A DNA stretch of 64,000 nucleotides from contig NZ_JASVWF010000006.1 of NCBI RefSeq assembly GCF_030286555.1, positions 1-64,000 on the forward strand, read 5' to 3'. The stretch is from Actinomycetospora termitidis. GTDB taxonomy: Bacteria; Actinomycetota; Actinomycetes; Mycobacteriales; Pseudonocardiaceae. Shown here piece by piece: positions 25,896 to 34,778 of this stretch. Within the stretch, counting starts at the first letter, position 1; each line of letters opens with the position of its first letter. Both the position numbers and the translations under genes were made by a program. Under the pieces are notes generated by a model that worked only from the letters and a program-made list of their open reading frames with translations, had not been told where the DNA came from and searched no databases.

Positions 25896-26534
25896 ATGGT
25901 GCCTGTCGAGGCCCGTCGTCGGACGGTGCCGCCGCCGACGGTGCTGACGCGTCCCGGCGACGAGCCGACCGCGGCCGCCCTGCTCGCGGCGGCGGTCGAG
26001 GTGATGGCGGTGAACGGCTACCACGGCTCGTCGGTGCGCGACATCGCGTCGGCGGCCGGCACGAGCCCGGCGGTGCTCTACCACCACTACGAGTCCAAGC
26101 AGGGCCTGCTCGTGCGGCTGTGCGACCGCGGGCTCGACGTGTTGTTGCGCGCCACCGAGGACGCGCTCGACGACGCCGGCCCGGACCCCGCCGACCGGCT
26201 CGGCGCGATCGTCGAGGCCCACGTCCGCGTGCACATGGACTCGCAGCGGGAGAGCCTCATCGGCAACAGCGAGTTGCGTGCGTTGGAAGCTCCCGGACGG
26301 GCGCTGGTCGTCGCGAAGCGGGACGCCCAGCAGCGCCTGTTCGACCGGGTCGTGCGCGACGGCGTCCGGTCCGGGCGGTTCACGACCGCCCATCCCGACG
26401 AGGCCTCCCGCTTCATCACGACGGCGTGCACCGGGGTCGCGACCTGGTACCGCCGCGGCGGCCCCCTGACCGACGACGACGTCGTGACGCGGCATCGCGC
26501 GATCGCACTCGACGCGGTGGGGTGCGGGCGGTGA
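25896..26534 (+). CDS. TetR-family repressor of the acyl-CoA operon
   Basis: A 212-aa TetR regulator; HTH around residues 25-70 (SVRDIASAAGTSPAVLYHHY, then ESKQGLLVRL). The C-terminal domain resembles the KstR2/FadR-like group that senses acyl-CoA thioesters. It is divergent from the CoA transferase operon, with two palindromes between. Its stop overlaps the GTG of the APH-like gene (GTGA), so it is co-translated with it. Confidence 0.9.
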   Translation: MVPVEARRRTVPPPTVLTRPGDEPTAAALLAAAVEVMAVNGYHGSSVRDIASAAGTSPAVLYHHYESKQGLLVRLCDRGLDVLLRATEDALDDAGPDPADRLGAIVEAHVRVHMDSQRESLIGNSELRALEAPGRALVVAKRDAQQRLFDRVVRDGVRSGRFTTAHPDEASRFITTACTGVATWYRRGGPLTDDDVVTRHRAIALDAVGCGR

Positions 26535-27841
26535 GTTCACTCGAGGAGGCGCTGTCGACGCTGCTGGGGGCGTCGGTCACCGATCTGCGCCGCGTGTCGG
26601 CGGGCGCGAGCCGCGAGACCTGGACGTTCGAGGCCGATGGCCGCGCGCTCGTGCTGCGCCGCGACCCGCCGGAGGTGCCGCGTCCGGTGGAGATGCGCCG
26701 CGAGGCGGAGTGCTTCCGGGCGTGCGCCGCGGCGGGTGTGCCGATCCCGACGTTGGTGGCGGTCGGCGACGGCTCCGACGCCGTCGGGTCGCCCTACCTG
26801 ATCATGGAGCGGCTCGACGGGGAGACGCTGCCCGGGCGGCTGCTGCGCGACGAGCGCTGGGCCGACGTGCGCGCCCGGCTGCCGCGTCAGTTCGGCCGCG
26901 TCCTCGCCCGCATCCACGCGCTCGACCCGGCGGACGTGCCGTCGCTGGAGCGGATCGACGACCCGGTCGACTCGCTGCGGGCCCAGCACGACGCGTTCGA
27001 CGAGCCCCGCCCCGCGCTGGAGGCGGCGTTCCGCTGGTTGTCGGCGCACCCGCCGTCGGGAACGGGGAGCGCCGTCGTCCACGGCGACTTCCGCAACGGC
27101 AACCTGCTGATCGACGACGACGGGCTCGCCGCCGTCCTCGACTGGGAGCTCGCCCACCTCGGCGACCCGCGCGAGGACCTCGGCTGGCTCTGCGCCCGGG
27201 CGTGGCGGTTCGGCGCGGTGGAGGAGGTCGGCGGGTTCGGTCCGCGGGAGGAGCTGTTCGCGGGGTACGCCGAGGTCGCGGGTGCCCGGCCCGACGCCGA
27301 CGACGTGCGCTGGTGGGAGGTCTACGCCTGCGTGCACTGGGCGGTGATCTGCCGCATCCAGGCGGAGCGGCACCTCGGCGGGTCGGAGCGGTCGATGGAG
27401 ATGGCGGTCCTCGGGCGGCGGGCGGTCGAGGCGGAGTACGACGCGCTGCTGGTGCTGGGGCTGGTCGGGACCGAGCTGCCGGAGGTGGCCGCGGCGCCGT
27501 CGTCGGGGGAGCGTCCGACCGTCGACGACCTCCTCGACGCGATCGCCGGCGCCGTCGTCGACGAGCTCGCACCCGCCGACGACCGCTCCCGCTACCTCGC
27601 CCGCGTCGCCCGCAACGGGCTGCAGATCGTGCGCCGCGAGCTGACCCTCGGACCGGAGCTGACCCGCCGTCATGCCGAGTGCCTGGCGCGGGCGGGCTGC
27701 GCCGACGACGTCGAGCTGGCCGCGCGCCTGCGCGACGGTTCCCTCGATCCCGACGACGAGCCGGTGGCAGCGGCCGTGCGCAGCGCGACCCTGTCCCGGC
27801 TCGCGCTGTCCAATCCCCGATATGTGCCTGGCGGCAGGTGA
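26531..27841 (+). CDS. APH-fold phosphotransferase with DUF6285-like tail
   Basis: A 436-aa protein. Residues 1-310 form an aminoglycoside phosphotransferase/ACAD10-type kinase fold with VVHGDFRNGNLLID (catalytic loop) and VLDWELAHLGDPREDLGW (metal loop). The last 100 residues (PTVDDLLDAIAGAVVDELAP onward) resemble the DUF6285 helical domain that often accompanies such kinases. In ACAD10/11 systems this fold phosphorylates 4-hydroxyacyl-CoA for dehydration, so a hydroxy-acid branch of the pathway is plausible. GTG start overlaps the tetR stop. Confidence 0.85.
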   Translation: MSSLEEALSTLLGASVTDLRRVSAGASRETWTFEADGRALVLRRDPPEVPRPVEMRREAECFRACAAAGVPIPTLVAVGDGSDAVGSPYLIMERLDGETLPGRLLRDERWADVRARLPRQFGRVLARIHALDPADVPSLERIDDPVDSLRAQHDAFDEPRPALEAAFRWLSAHPPSGTGSAVVHGDFRNGNLLIDDDGLAAVLDWELAHLGDPREDLGWLCARAWRFGAVEEVGGFGPREELFAGYAEVAGARPDADDVRWWEVYACVHWAVICRIQAERHLGGSERSMEMAVLGRRAVEAEYDALLVLGLVGTELPEVAAAPSSGERPTVDDLLDAIAGAVVDELAPADDRSRYLARVARNGLQIVRRELTLGPELTRRHAECLARAGCADDVELAARLRDGSLDPDDEPVAAAVRSATLSRLALSNPRYVPGGR

Positions 27842-27879
27842 GCACTTGTTGTCGTCATAGGGACAACAGGTGCTCACCT
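27836..27879. terminator. Hairpin overlapping the APH-like stop codon
   Basis: Arms 27836-27853 and 27862-27879 pair over 18 bp with one mismatch around an 8-base loop. The stem includes the stop of the APH-like gene and precedes the next ribosome site (AAGGAGG). No T-tract; it could be a partial terminator or an attenuator in the operon. Confidence 0.65.
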
Positions 27880-27903
27880 GGCGAAGCCACAAGGAGGTAA
27901 GAA

Positions 27904-28878
27904 GTGCGCGCTGTCCGAGTGACCACCCACGACGGCCCGGCCGCCCTCACGGTCGAGGACGTCCCGGAACCGGAGCCCGGCGACGGCGAGGTGCTGATCG
28001 AGGTCGCCGCGGCCGGGGTGAACTTCCCCGACCTCCTGCTGACCCAGAACCGGTACCAGTACAAGCCGGAGCTGCCCTTCACCCTCGGCGGCGAGCCGGC
28101 CGGGACGGTGCGGTGGGCCCCGGAGGACAGCGGGTTCACGACGGGGCAGCGGGTCGCGGCGACGAGCACGGTCGGGGCCTTCGCCGAGCTGGTGGTGGCA
28201 CCGGCCGACGGCGTCTTCCCGCTGCCCGACGCCGTCTCGTTCACCGCGGGCGCGAGCCTGCCGATGAACTACCTGACGATGTCGTTCGGGCTGGTCGTTC
28301 GCGGAGGGCTGCAGGCGGGGGAGACCGTGCTGGTGCACGGCGCCGCGGGCGGGATCGGGACGGCGACGGTGCAGTTGGCGCTCGCGCTCGGCGCCCGGGT
28401 CATCGGCGTGACGTCGTCGGAGGAGAAGGCGGAGTTCGTCCGGGGACTCGGGGTCGAGACGGTGCCGAGCGACGGGTTCAAGGACGCCGTGCTCGAGGCG
28501 ACCGGCGGGGCGGGCGTCGACGTGGTCGTCGACCCGGTCGGCGGCGACCGCTTCACCGACTCGCTGCGTTGCCTCGCCCCGCTCGGGCGGCTGCTCGTCA
28601 TCGGGTTCACGGCGGGTGACATCCCGACGGTGAAGGTGAACCGCCTGCTGCTGAACAACATCGACGTGCGCGGGGTCGGGTGGGGCGCGTACGCACTGCC
28701 GCGCCCGGGCGTGCAGCGCCGCGAGTGGGACCGCATCGTCCCGTTCCTCGAGAGCGGCGCCATCGACCCGCCGATCGGCGGGACGTACCCGCTCGACCGT
28801 GCGCACGAGGCGGTCGCGGCGCTGGGGGAGCGGGCGGCGCTGGGCAAGCTGGTCGTCGAGGTCGCCCCTCTCGCGTGA
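27904..28878 (+). CDS. Zinc-free MDR NADPH:quinone oxidoreductase
   Basis: A 324-aa medium-chain reductase of the quinone oxidoreductase type: GVNFPDLLLTQNRYQ, GGEPAGTV and the NADPH loop VHGAAGGIGTATVQLA. Structural zinc cysteines are absent. GTG start right after an AAGGAGG site. It may reduce an enoyl or quinone acceptor in the preceding pathway. A weak CCCCTC/GAGGGG stem covers its stop codon (28865-28882). Confidence 0.9.
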   Translation: MRAVRVTTHDGPAALTVEDVPEPEPGDGEVLIEVAAAGVNFPDLLLTQNRYQYKPELPFTLGGEPAGTVRWAPEDSGFTTGQRVAATSTVGAFAELVVAPADGVFPLPDAVSFTAGASLPMNYLTMSFGLVVRGGLQAGETVLVHGAAGGIGTATVQLALALGARVIGVTSSEEKAEFVRGLGVETVPSDGFKDAVLEATGGAGVDVVVDPVGGDRFTDSLRCLAPLGRLLVIGFTAGDIPTVKVNRLLLNNIDVRGVGWGAYALPRPGVQRREWDRIVPFLESGAIDPPIGGTYPLDRAHEAVAALGERAALGKLVVEVAPLA

Positions 28879-29147
28879 GGGGAACCCTCGAGTCATCAGA
28901 GCGCTCGGATCCTCCCCTCACGTCGGCGGGGTCGCTGAATCGTGCGCGCGATACACCGATGGCAGCAGCGCGTGCACCCCGATGCCGCGGGGTGTCGCAA
29001 GAGAGGTTGTGAAACCGCTCACTTGAGTTCACTCTCAGGAGTCTTCGCGGTACTCCTCGTTGTCTGAGGTGTCCGTTCCGCGTCTCGACGACGCCGGGAA
29101 CGGGTCGTCACCTCGGACCGGCGTGGGCGGATCGGGACGTCGAGGGG

Positions 29148-30764
29148 GTGGGAGTCGTGCACGACGACACTCACTCGGAGCCGGTCGCGTCCGGCCTCCT
29201 CCGCCGCCTCGTGCTCCTCGCCGGGCTGCTGGGCGGGTTCCTCCTCGCCGGACTCCTGCTCGCCGGACCGGCGCAGGCGGCCCCCGACGACGGAGCGTCC
29301 TCGGGCGGCTCCTCGACCGGCCCGGTGAGCTCCGTGGTGCACGCGGTCACCGGCAAGAGCTCCGGCAAGGAGACCTCGGGCAAGGAGTCGTCGCCGAAGG
29401 AGTCCTCGGCGAAGAAGGACTCGACGACGTCGGAACCGGCGAAGCCGGCGAAGAAGGACTCGACGAAGACGGAATCGGCGAAGTCGACCCCGGCGAAGGC
29501 GACGTCGACCCCGGCGAAGGCGAAGGCGACGTCGACCCCGGCGAAGGCGACGTCGACCCCGGCGAAGGCGAAGGCGAAGTCGACCCCGGCGAAGGCGAAG
29601 TCGGTCCTGACGAAGGCGACGGCGACGACTGCCGGGGGTTCCGCGCAGCGCGTGTCGACGACGCTGACCAGGACGCTCGCCGCCACGACGTCGGCCGTCA
29701 CGAAGACCGCCGCGGCGGGCCGGGCCTCCGACCTCGTGACCCGGTCCGCGACCTCTCCGACCACCTCGGGACGCACGTCGGACCGCGCACCCGCCGCAGC
29801 TCTGACGTCGACGGCCGACACGCTCGCCCGGACCGCCGTCGGCGGAACGAGAAGCCTCACCGACGGCACGGTCACCGGCCTGACCGACACGACGACGTCA
29901 CTCACCGGGACGGTCGACACGGTCAGCCGGACCGCCGTCGGCGGGACGAGAAGCCTCCTCGGCGGGACGGTCACCGGCCTGACCGCCACGACGACGGCGC
30001 TCACCGGGACCGTCGACGCGGTGGGCAGAACGGGCCTCGTCGCCGGCACGGTCACGGGTCTGGCGAACACCACGACGGAATTGACCGGCACGGTCGACAC
30101 GCTCGGCCGGACCGCTCTCGGCACGACCGGTGGCGTCCTCGTCGGCACCGTCTCCGGCCTGACCGGCACCACGACAGCGCTGACGGGCACGGTCGACACG
30201 CTCGGCCGGACCGCTCTCGGCACGACCGGCGGCCTCCTCGCCGGCACGGTCACCGGCCTGACCGGCACCACGACGGCGCTGACCGGGACGGTCGGAGCGA
30301 TCGCGACGAGTGCCCTCGGTCCACCGCGCGACACGTTGACCGGGCTCGACGGCACGACCGGAGTCGGGGTGCGAACGACGTCGCCGACGCTCGCGCCCGG
30401 GACGGACGCGACCCGGTCCCCGGCCGCCGTCCCGACCCGCTCCCGGCCGGTCCTCGTGGGCGGGCCGGCACATGACCCCGGGGCGCAGCCCCCGACCTGG
30501 TCGAGCGCGCCGCGCACGGCCGACGCGGCCACCGTCCCGGTGTCCCGGCAGGCGCCGTCCGGGGCGCCTGCCCCCGGCAGCCCGGTCGCTCCGGCGGCCC
30601 CCACCGGGACGGCCGGCGCCTCGGCGAGCGCCGGCGTGAGTGGCCTGTCCGGCGTGCTGGACGACCCGTTCGCGCTGCCGGCGATCCTGGCCGGTCTGGT
30701 GCTCCTCGCCTGCGGCCGCCGGTGCACGTGGTGGTTCCCCGAGGTCTCCGTCGGGCCTGACTGA
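29148..30764 (+). CDS. Repetitive secreted/surface protein
   Basis: A 538-aa protein of unknown function. There is a signal sequence at about residues 17-45 (LVLLAGLLGGFLLAGLLLAG, AQA-A). Region 1 (about 60-160) is Lys/Ser/Thr/Ala-Pro rich, with STPAKA hexamers encoded by 18-bp DNA repeats. Region 2 (about 220-390) has a 33-residue repeat, TGTVDTLGRTALGTTGG... with GLTGTTTAL, two copies exactly 99 nt apart and older degenerate copies. Pro/Ala-rich spacer and a C-terminal hydrophobic helix (ALPAILAGLVLLACGRR) follow. This is a wall- or membrane-anchored stalk. Starts at 29148 or 29157 are both GTG; the second has better spacing to GAGGGGG. Upstream (28883-29147) nothing certain is seen. Confidence 0.75.
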   Translation: MGVVHDDTHSEPVASGLLRRLVLLAGLLGGFLLAGLLLAGPAQAAPDDGASSGGSSTGPVSSVVHAVTGKSSGKETSGKESSPKESSAKKDSTTSEPAKPAKKDSTKTESAKSTPAKATSTPAKAKATSTPAKATSTPAKAKAKSTPAKAKSVLTKATATTAGGSAQRVSTTLTRTLAATTSAVTKTAAAGRASDLVTRSATSPTTSGRTSDRAPAAALTSTADTLARTAVGGTRSLTDGTVTGLTDTTTSLTGTVDTVSRTAVGGTRSLLGGTVTGLTATTTALTGTVDAVGRTGLVAGTVTGLANTTTELTGTVDTLGRTALGTTGGVLVGTVSGLTGTTTALTGTVDTLGRTALGTTGGLLAGTVTGLTGTTTALTGTVGAIATSALGPPRDTLTGLDGTTGVGVRTTSPTLAPGTDATRSPAAVPTRSRPVLVGGPAHDPGAQPPTWSSAPRTADAATVPVSRQAPSGAPAPGSPVAPAAPTGTAGASASAGVSGLSGVLDDPFALPAILAGLVLLACGRRCTWWFPEVSVGPD

Positions 30765-31178
30765 GGCCCCGACGTCCGCCGTCCGCTGCGCGCGGGTGGC
30801 GGTCGTGCGTTCGACCTCTCCGTCACTCCGGGACGGGCCGCTCCGGCCGCTGCCCAGGACCTGACGCCGGTCGGCGCGCTCGCCCGGTCCTCGTGATCGA
30901 CGCGCGGCGCGGCCGTTCGCGGATCGGTCCGGGCAGGGGCGTCCGGGTGCGCCGTCCCCTCCGGACCGGTCGTCCGGCTCGAGGTGCTGCGCCACTCGGG
31001 GCCGGTCGGCCTGGGCGATCACGCGTGGGGCCACCTCGTCGAGCACCGGCGGGCGAAGGGCCGTACGAGGGGGCGGCTCATCGCGTCATCCGCTGCGGAT
31101 GCCGCGGGGTGCGCCCCACGCGTGATCGTCTCCGTTCCCCGAGCTCGCTCGACCACCCGACGTTGCGAAAGGCCTGCC
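30765..31178. other. Intergenic leader region with long-range inverted repeat
   Basis: No convincing gene in this 414-base gap. It contains a perfect 15-bp inverted repeat, GATCACGCGTGGGGC at 31017-31031 and its reverse complement at 31113-31127, enclosing about 81 bases that themselves contain a small CATCCG-CTG-CGGATG hairpin. The structure ends some 50 bases before the SsgA-like start, so it could be a folded 5' leader. Confidence 0.55.
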
Positions 31179-31637
31179 ATGCGACACGACGTCCTCGTGC
31201 GCGTCCCCGTCGTCCTCGAGCTCGTGGACGCCCACCGCCCTCCGGTCCCGGCGCCGGTCGAGCTGCGCTACACCGGGTCCGAGCCGTACGCGGTGGTCCT
31301 CGCGTTCCGGACCGCCCACTCCCGCGAGGTCGTGTGGCGGTTCTCGCGCGGGCTGCTCGCCCAGGGCCTGATCGAGGCGGCCGGCGAGGGCGACGTGCGC
31401 CTCCGCCCCCTCGACACGCCCGCGCCGGGCAGAGTCGTCGAGATCGAACTGCGGTGGCCCGGCGGGCGCGCCGTGTTCCGCGCGCCCCACGCGGCCCTCG
31501 CCGAGTACCTGGCCCGCACGCAGGAGATCGTCGCGTTCGGCGCCGAGCACGAGTGGCTCGACCTCGACCACGCCGTCGCGATGCTCCGCCTCGCCCCACC
31601 GCGGTCGGGACATCGGCCTCCGGCCCACCCCGCGTGA
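31179..31637 (+). CDS. SsgA-like sporulation/cell division protein
   Basis: A 152-aa SALP-family protein. Typical blocks are PVELRYTGSEPYAVVLAF, VVWRFSRGLLAQGLIEAAGEGDVRLRP and FRAPHAALAEYLARTQEIV. In Streptomyces these small proteins position septa, recruit FtsZ (SsgB) and guide spore-wall synthesis. They occur only in morphologically complex actinomycetes, which supports that lifestyle here. ATG at 31179 has a GAAAGG site; longer in-frame extension is non-homologous leader sequence. Confidence 0.92.
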   Translation: MRHDVLVRVPVVLELVDAHRPPVPAPVELRYTGSEPYAVVLAFRTAHSREVVWRFSRGLLAQGLIEAAGEGDVRLRPLDTPAPGRVVEIELRWPGGRAVFRAPHAALAEYLARTQEIVAFGAEHEWLDLDHAVAMLRLAPPRSGHRPPAHPA

Positions 31638-31639
31638 GG

Positions 31640-31716
31640 GGCGCTAGGTTCACGAGCGCCGTGTCCGGTGCACAGGTTTCCTGTGCACCACACACGCCAC
31701 TCGCGAACCTAGCGCC
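31640..31716. repeat. Dispersed hairpin element, copy 2 (complete)
   Basis: A 77-base near-perfect inverted repeat: GGCGCTAGGTTC...GGTGCACAGG, a 3-base TTT loop, then CCTGTGCACC...GAACCTAGCGCC. It is closely related to the element at 17389-17446, in inverted orientation. It lies right after the SsgA-like gene and could form a 37-bp stem as RNA, so it may work as a terminator. Confidence 0.85.
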
Positions 31717-31804
31717 GCCCACGGGCCCCATCGACCCCGGTCCCACGAGTGCGACCGCCCGAGCCCACCGTCGGTCCGATGAGCAGCATGTTGTAGGAAA
31801 TCCC

Positions 31805-33175
31805 GTGGTGCGATCACTCCTCGCCGCGTCCGCGGTCCTGCTCGCGGTCCTGGCGACGACCGCGGGATGCGCGGCTGCGCCCACCCCGCTCTGCGACGCC
31901 GCGGCGACCCAGCTGGAGGCCGGTCACGTCGCGGCGGCCACGGAGCTGTCGGCGCGCGCGGTCCAGGCCCAGGAGGGCGACTGCGGCACGAACGGACTCA
32001 CCGCCGCGAGCCAGCGCTACGCGGCCGCCTACCAGGAGGTCGCCACCGGCTCCGCGGCCGAGACGGCGGGCGACCAGGCCGGCGCGATCACGCACTACGA
32101 GGCGGCGCAGCGGCTCGACGTCGGGAACGAGGCCGCGGTCGAGGGGCTGACGCGGCTGGGGCAGCAGACGACGACGGTCGACACCCCGGTGACCGTCACG
32201 CCCGCGCCCGTCGCGCAGACCGACGGCCTCGAGTGGCCGTGGGTGCTGGCCGGGTTCCTCGTGCTCCTGGCAGCGCTGGCCGGGCTCGCGTACGAGGCGT
32301 ACCGCCGCTTCCGGCGGCTCGAGGAGCGGAAGCCCGAGGACCTCCGCCCCGAAGTGGCCCGCCTCCTCGAACGTGACGCGCGCGCCCGTCGTCGGGACCT
32401 CGCCGAGGTCCGCGACTACGTCGACGAGCTCGTCACCGACCAGCTGCGCCTCCTCGGCCTCGTCCTCGACCGCACCGGCGTGCAGGAGGTTCCCGACGAC
32501 GGGTCGCGCTCGCTGCTGCTGTGGCCCGACCTCGCCGACACGCGCGACGTCACCGACGACGACGAGCCGTACGACCGGCTGGACCTCTCCGTCGTCGTCG
32601 CCCGCCCCCGCGCGACCGAGGACGCCCCGCAGCTCGCCGTGCACCACTACCGCATCGAGGCCGAGCGGCTCGACCTCGCGCGGATGCTCGACGACGAGGA
32701 TGTGGTCGGCGCGTTCACCGCCCTCGCCGACGACCCCGACGACACCGACCGCCTCGCGGAGCTCGAGTCGACGGCGGTCGACGTGCGGGGGGAGAAGGTC
32801 GTCGAGGTCCTGGGCGAGGAGCCGCTGGCGGCGCCGTCGGCGGAGCGCGCGTTCTGGCGGGCGGTGCACGGGACGGTGGTGCTGACGTGGTCGCACCGGG
32901 TCGCGAGCCGCCGTCGTCAGGTGGTCTGCACCGTCTCGACGCCGGCCGCGGCCGCGACGCTCGTCGACTTCCCCGCGCTGGTCGACGCGTTCCGCGAGCC
33001 GCAGAGCGCCGAGCTCACCGACCTGCTCCGCCCCGCCCTGGAACGTTCGATCGTCCACGCCGTCTGCGGCGAGCCGCCGCCGGTGATCGCGCCGGCCGGA
33101 GCCGGGGAACTGGTCGTCGTCGGGACCCCCGAGCTGGACACTCGCCCGATCGATCGGGTCACCTGGGACGAGTAG
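31805..33175 (+). CDS. Lipoprotein-like single-pass membrane protein, unknown
   Basis: A 456-aa protein not matched to a known family. GTG at 31805 follows an AGGAAA site. Residues 1-22 form a signal segment ending in AGC (possible lipobox). Residues 25-125 are Ala-rich and TPR-like (EAAQRLDVGNEAAVEGLTRL). A Thr/Pro linker follows, then a membrane helix at about 142-163 (WVLAGFLVLLAALAGLAYEAY). The C-terminal 290 residues are charged and presumably cytoplasmic, with a coiled start (EERKPEDLRPEVARLLERDA). Such topology suggests transmission of an external signal. Neighbours give no firm clue. Confidence 0.65.
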   Translation: MVRSLLAASAVLLAVLATTAGCAAAPTPLCDAAATQLEAGHVAAATELSARAVQAQEGDCGTNGLTAASQRYAAAYQEVATGSAAETAGDQAGAITHYEAAQRLDVGNEAAVEGLTRLGQQTTTVDTPVTVTPAPVAQTDGLEWPWVLAGFLVLLAALAGLAYEAYRRFRRLEERKPEDLRPEVARLLERDARARRRDLAEVRDYVDELVTDQLRLLGLVLDRTGVQEVPDDGSRSLLLWPDLADTRDVTDDDEPYDRLDLSVVVARPRATEDAPQLAVHHYRIEAERLDLARMLDDEDVVGAFTALADDPDDTDRLAELESTAVDVRGEKVVEVLGEEPLAAPSAERAFWRAVHGTVVLTWSHRVASRRRQVVCTVSTPAAAATLVDFPALVDAFREPQSAELTDLLRPALERSIVHAVCGEPPPVIAPAGAGELVVVGTPELDTRPIDRVTWDE

Positions 33176-33225
33176 CGGTTCGGTGATCATGGGCGCTTCA
33201 CCGCCGAGCACCTACGCTGGACATC

Positions 33226-33402
33226 ATGACGGCGTTCGGCGGCGTGTTCCGGTCCCCGAAGCTCGAGGGCGTCGAGGAGGGCGAGGACAGCGGCCAGCGG
33301 GCGCAGATCGTCGGGCTCGACCTGGAGAGCGGGGTCGTGCGGTTGCGTGCGGCCCAGCCGGCCGCAGCGCAGGACGACGACGAGCCGTCAGCGAGCGACT
33401 GA
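33226..33402 (+). CDS. Small acidic hypothetical protein
   Basis: A 58-codon reading frame, MTAFGGVFRSPKLEGVEEGE... ending in an Asp/Glu-rich tail. A TACGCT box 8-13 bases before the ATG would suit a leaderless transcript. Its end overlaps the 3' end of the convergent AbrB-type gene by 15 bases. High G/C in third positions supports coding, but no homolog is recognised, so this is tentative. Confidence 0.4.
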   Translation: MTAFGGVFRSPKLEGVEEGEDSGQRAQIVGLDLESGVVRLRAAQPAAAQDDDEPSASD

Positions 33403-34512
33403 CCGCGGCCCCGCCAGGCGAGCCAACGCCGGCGCGACCAGCAGCATCAGGATCACCCGCACGACCTGCACCGCCACGACGAACGTGACGTCCCCGCCCG
33501 ACGAGATCGCGGTGGCGAGCACGGCGTAGATGCCGCCGGGGTTCGTGGCGAGGTAACCCTCGAGCGGGGTGACGCCGGTGATCGCGGAGAGCAGCAGGCC
33601 CAGGGCCGCGCAGGCCGCCATGATCAGCACGATGAGCGCCGTCGCGAGCGGCAGGACCCGCAGCACCGTCCGCACCGCCTCGCGGGTGAACCGCACGCCG
33701 GCCTGCCAACCGATCACGGCGTAGGCGAGGTCGACGAGCAGGTCGGGCACCGAGCCGCCGAACGTCAGGCCGCTGACCGACAGCACGATCGCGACGATCA
33801 TCGGGCCGAGCAGTGCACCGGCCGGGATTCGGAGCTTCTCCGCCGGCCACGCGGCCAGCGAGCACACCGCCACCAGAGCGAGCCCCACGTACCAGGGCGC
33901 GGACCCCTCGACCGACCCGCTCGACCCCACGTGCGCCGCCCCGAACACCGCCGCCGCGACGATCGGCATGGTCGCCGTGACCAGCCCGACCCGCAGGTAC
34001 TGGATCACCGACACGACCCGCTCGTCGCCGCCGAGGTCACGGGCGATCGCGGTCAGCCCGGACGCACCGCCGGCGGTCAACGCGAGCATCCCGGTCAGCG
34101 GCGACACCCCGCGCTGCACGCCCAGCAGCAGACCCGCGCCCATGCTCGCGGCGAGCGTTCCCACGCTGACGAGCAGCACCGGGAGCCACTGCGACGCGAC
34201 CGCGGCCAGCGTGTCGGGCCGGGCGAGCAGGCCGATCACGACGCCGATCACGGCCTGCGCGCCGCCGACGGCGGGCTTCGAGACGGTCGTCGGGCCGAGG
34301 CCGAGCAGCGCCAGCACCGTCGCGACCCCGAGCCCGGCGAACAGTGCCGCCGAGGGCACGTCGACCTGCTGCAGGGCCAGCGTGACGAGGAGCGTCAGGA
34401 CCGCCAGGAGCCCCCACCGCATCCACGCCGTCATCACCGTCGAGGATCGACCTCCGGGCGCTTCAGCGTCGAGCAGTTGTGGTGCGCGGGACTTCTCGGA
34501 ACGCGCCTGCAT
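33388..34512 (-). CDS. AbrB-family (PF05145) membrane protein
   Basis: A 374-aa polytopic protein with two homologous halves: PSAALFAGLGVATVLALLGL and later IPAGALLGPMIVAIVLSVSG, plus NPGGIYAVLATAISSGGDVT. This matches the AbrB/ammonia-monooxygenase-like membrane family (not the DNA-binding AbrB). Its function is unclear; E. coli AbrB affects aidB expression. The true start may be the ATG at 34434 (MTAWMRW), since the first 26 residues look non-homologous. Confidence 0.82.
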   Translation of the reverse strand: MQARSEKSRAPQLLDAEAPGGRSSTVMTAWMRWGLLAVLTLLVTLALQQVDVPSAALFAGLGVATVLALLGLGPTTVSKPAVGGAQAVIGVVIGLLARPDTLAAVASQWLPVLLVSVGTLAASMGAGLLLGVQRGVSPLTGMLALTAGGASGLTAIARDLGGDERVVSVIQYLRVGLVTATMPIVAAAVFGAAHVGSSGSVEGSAPWYVGLALVAVCSLAAWPAEKLRIPAGALLGPMIVAIVLSVSGLTFGGSVPDLLVDLAYAVIGWQAGVRFTREAVRTVLRVLPLATALIVLIMAACAALGLLLSAITGVTPLEGYLATNPGGIYAVLATAISSGGDVTFVVAVQVVRVILMLLVAPALARLAGPRSVAR

Positions 34513-34541
34513 CGTGATGCGGTGTCCGTATGCTGTGATGC

Positions 34542-34778
34542 ATGCGGACGACGATCACGATCGACGACGGACTGCTCGACCAGGTCCGGCGGCGTGCCGC
34601 CGAGCTCGGGCAGACCGTGAGCCAGGTGATCGAGGACGGTGTCCGTACAGCGTTGCTCCGGCGCGAGGAGCAGGCCGAGCAGCCGTTCCGCGTCACGCCG
34701 TTCCGCGGTGGACGTCCTCGTACCGCAATCGATCTCGACGACAACACGGCGCTGCTCGAGCACATGGAGCACGAGTGA
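34542..34778 (+). CDS. VapB-type antitoxin
   Basis: A 78-aa antitoxin with a ribbon-helix-helix start (MRTTITIDDGLLDQVRRRA) and an acidic/aromatic tail that should wrap the toxin. A TATGCT box 8 bases before the ATG implies a leaderless mRNA, common for actinobacterial antitoxins. The stop overlaps the toxin GTG (GTGA). Confidence 0.85.
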   Translation: MRTTITIDDGLLDQVRRRAAELGQTVSQVIEDGVRTALLRREEQAEQPFRVTPFRGGRPRTAIDLDDNTALLEHMEHE

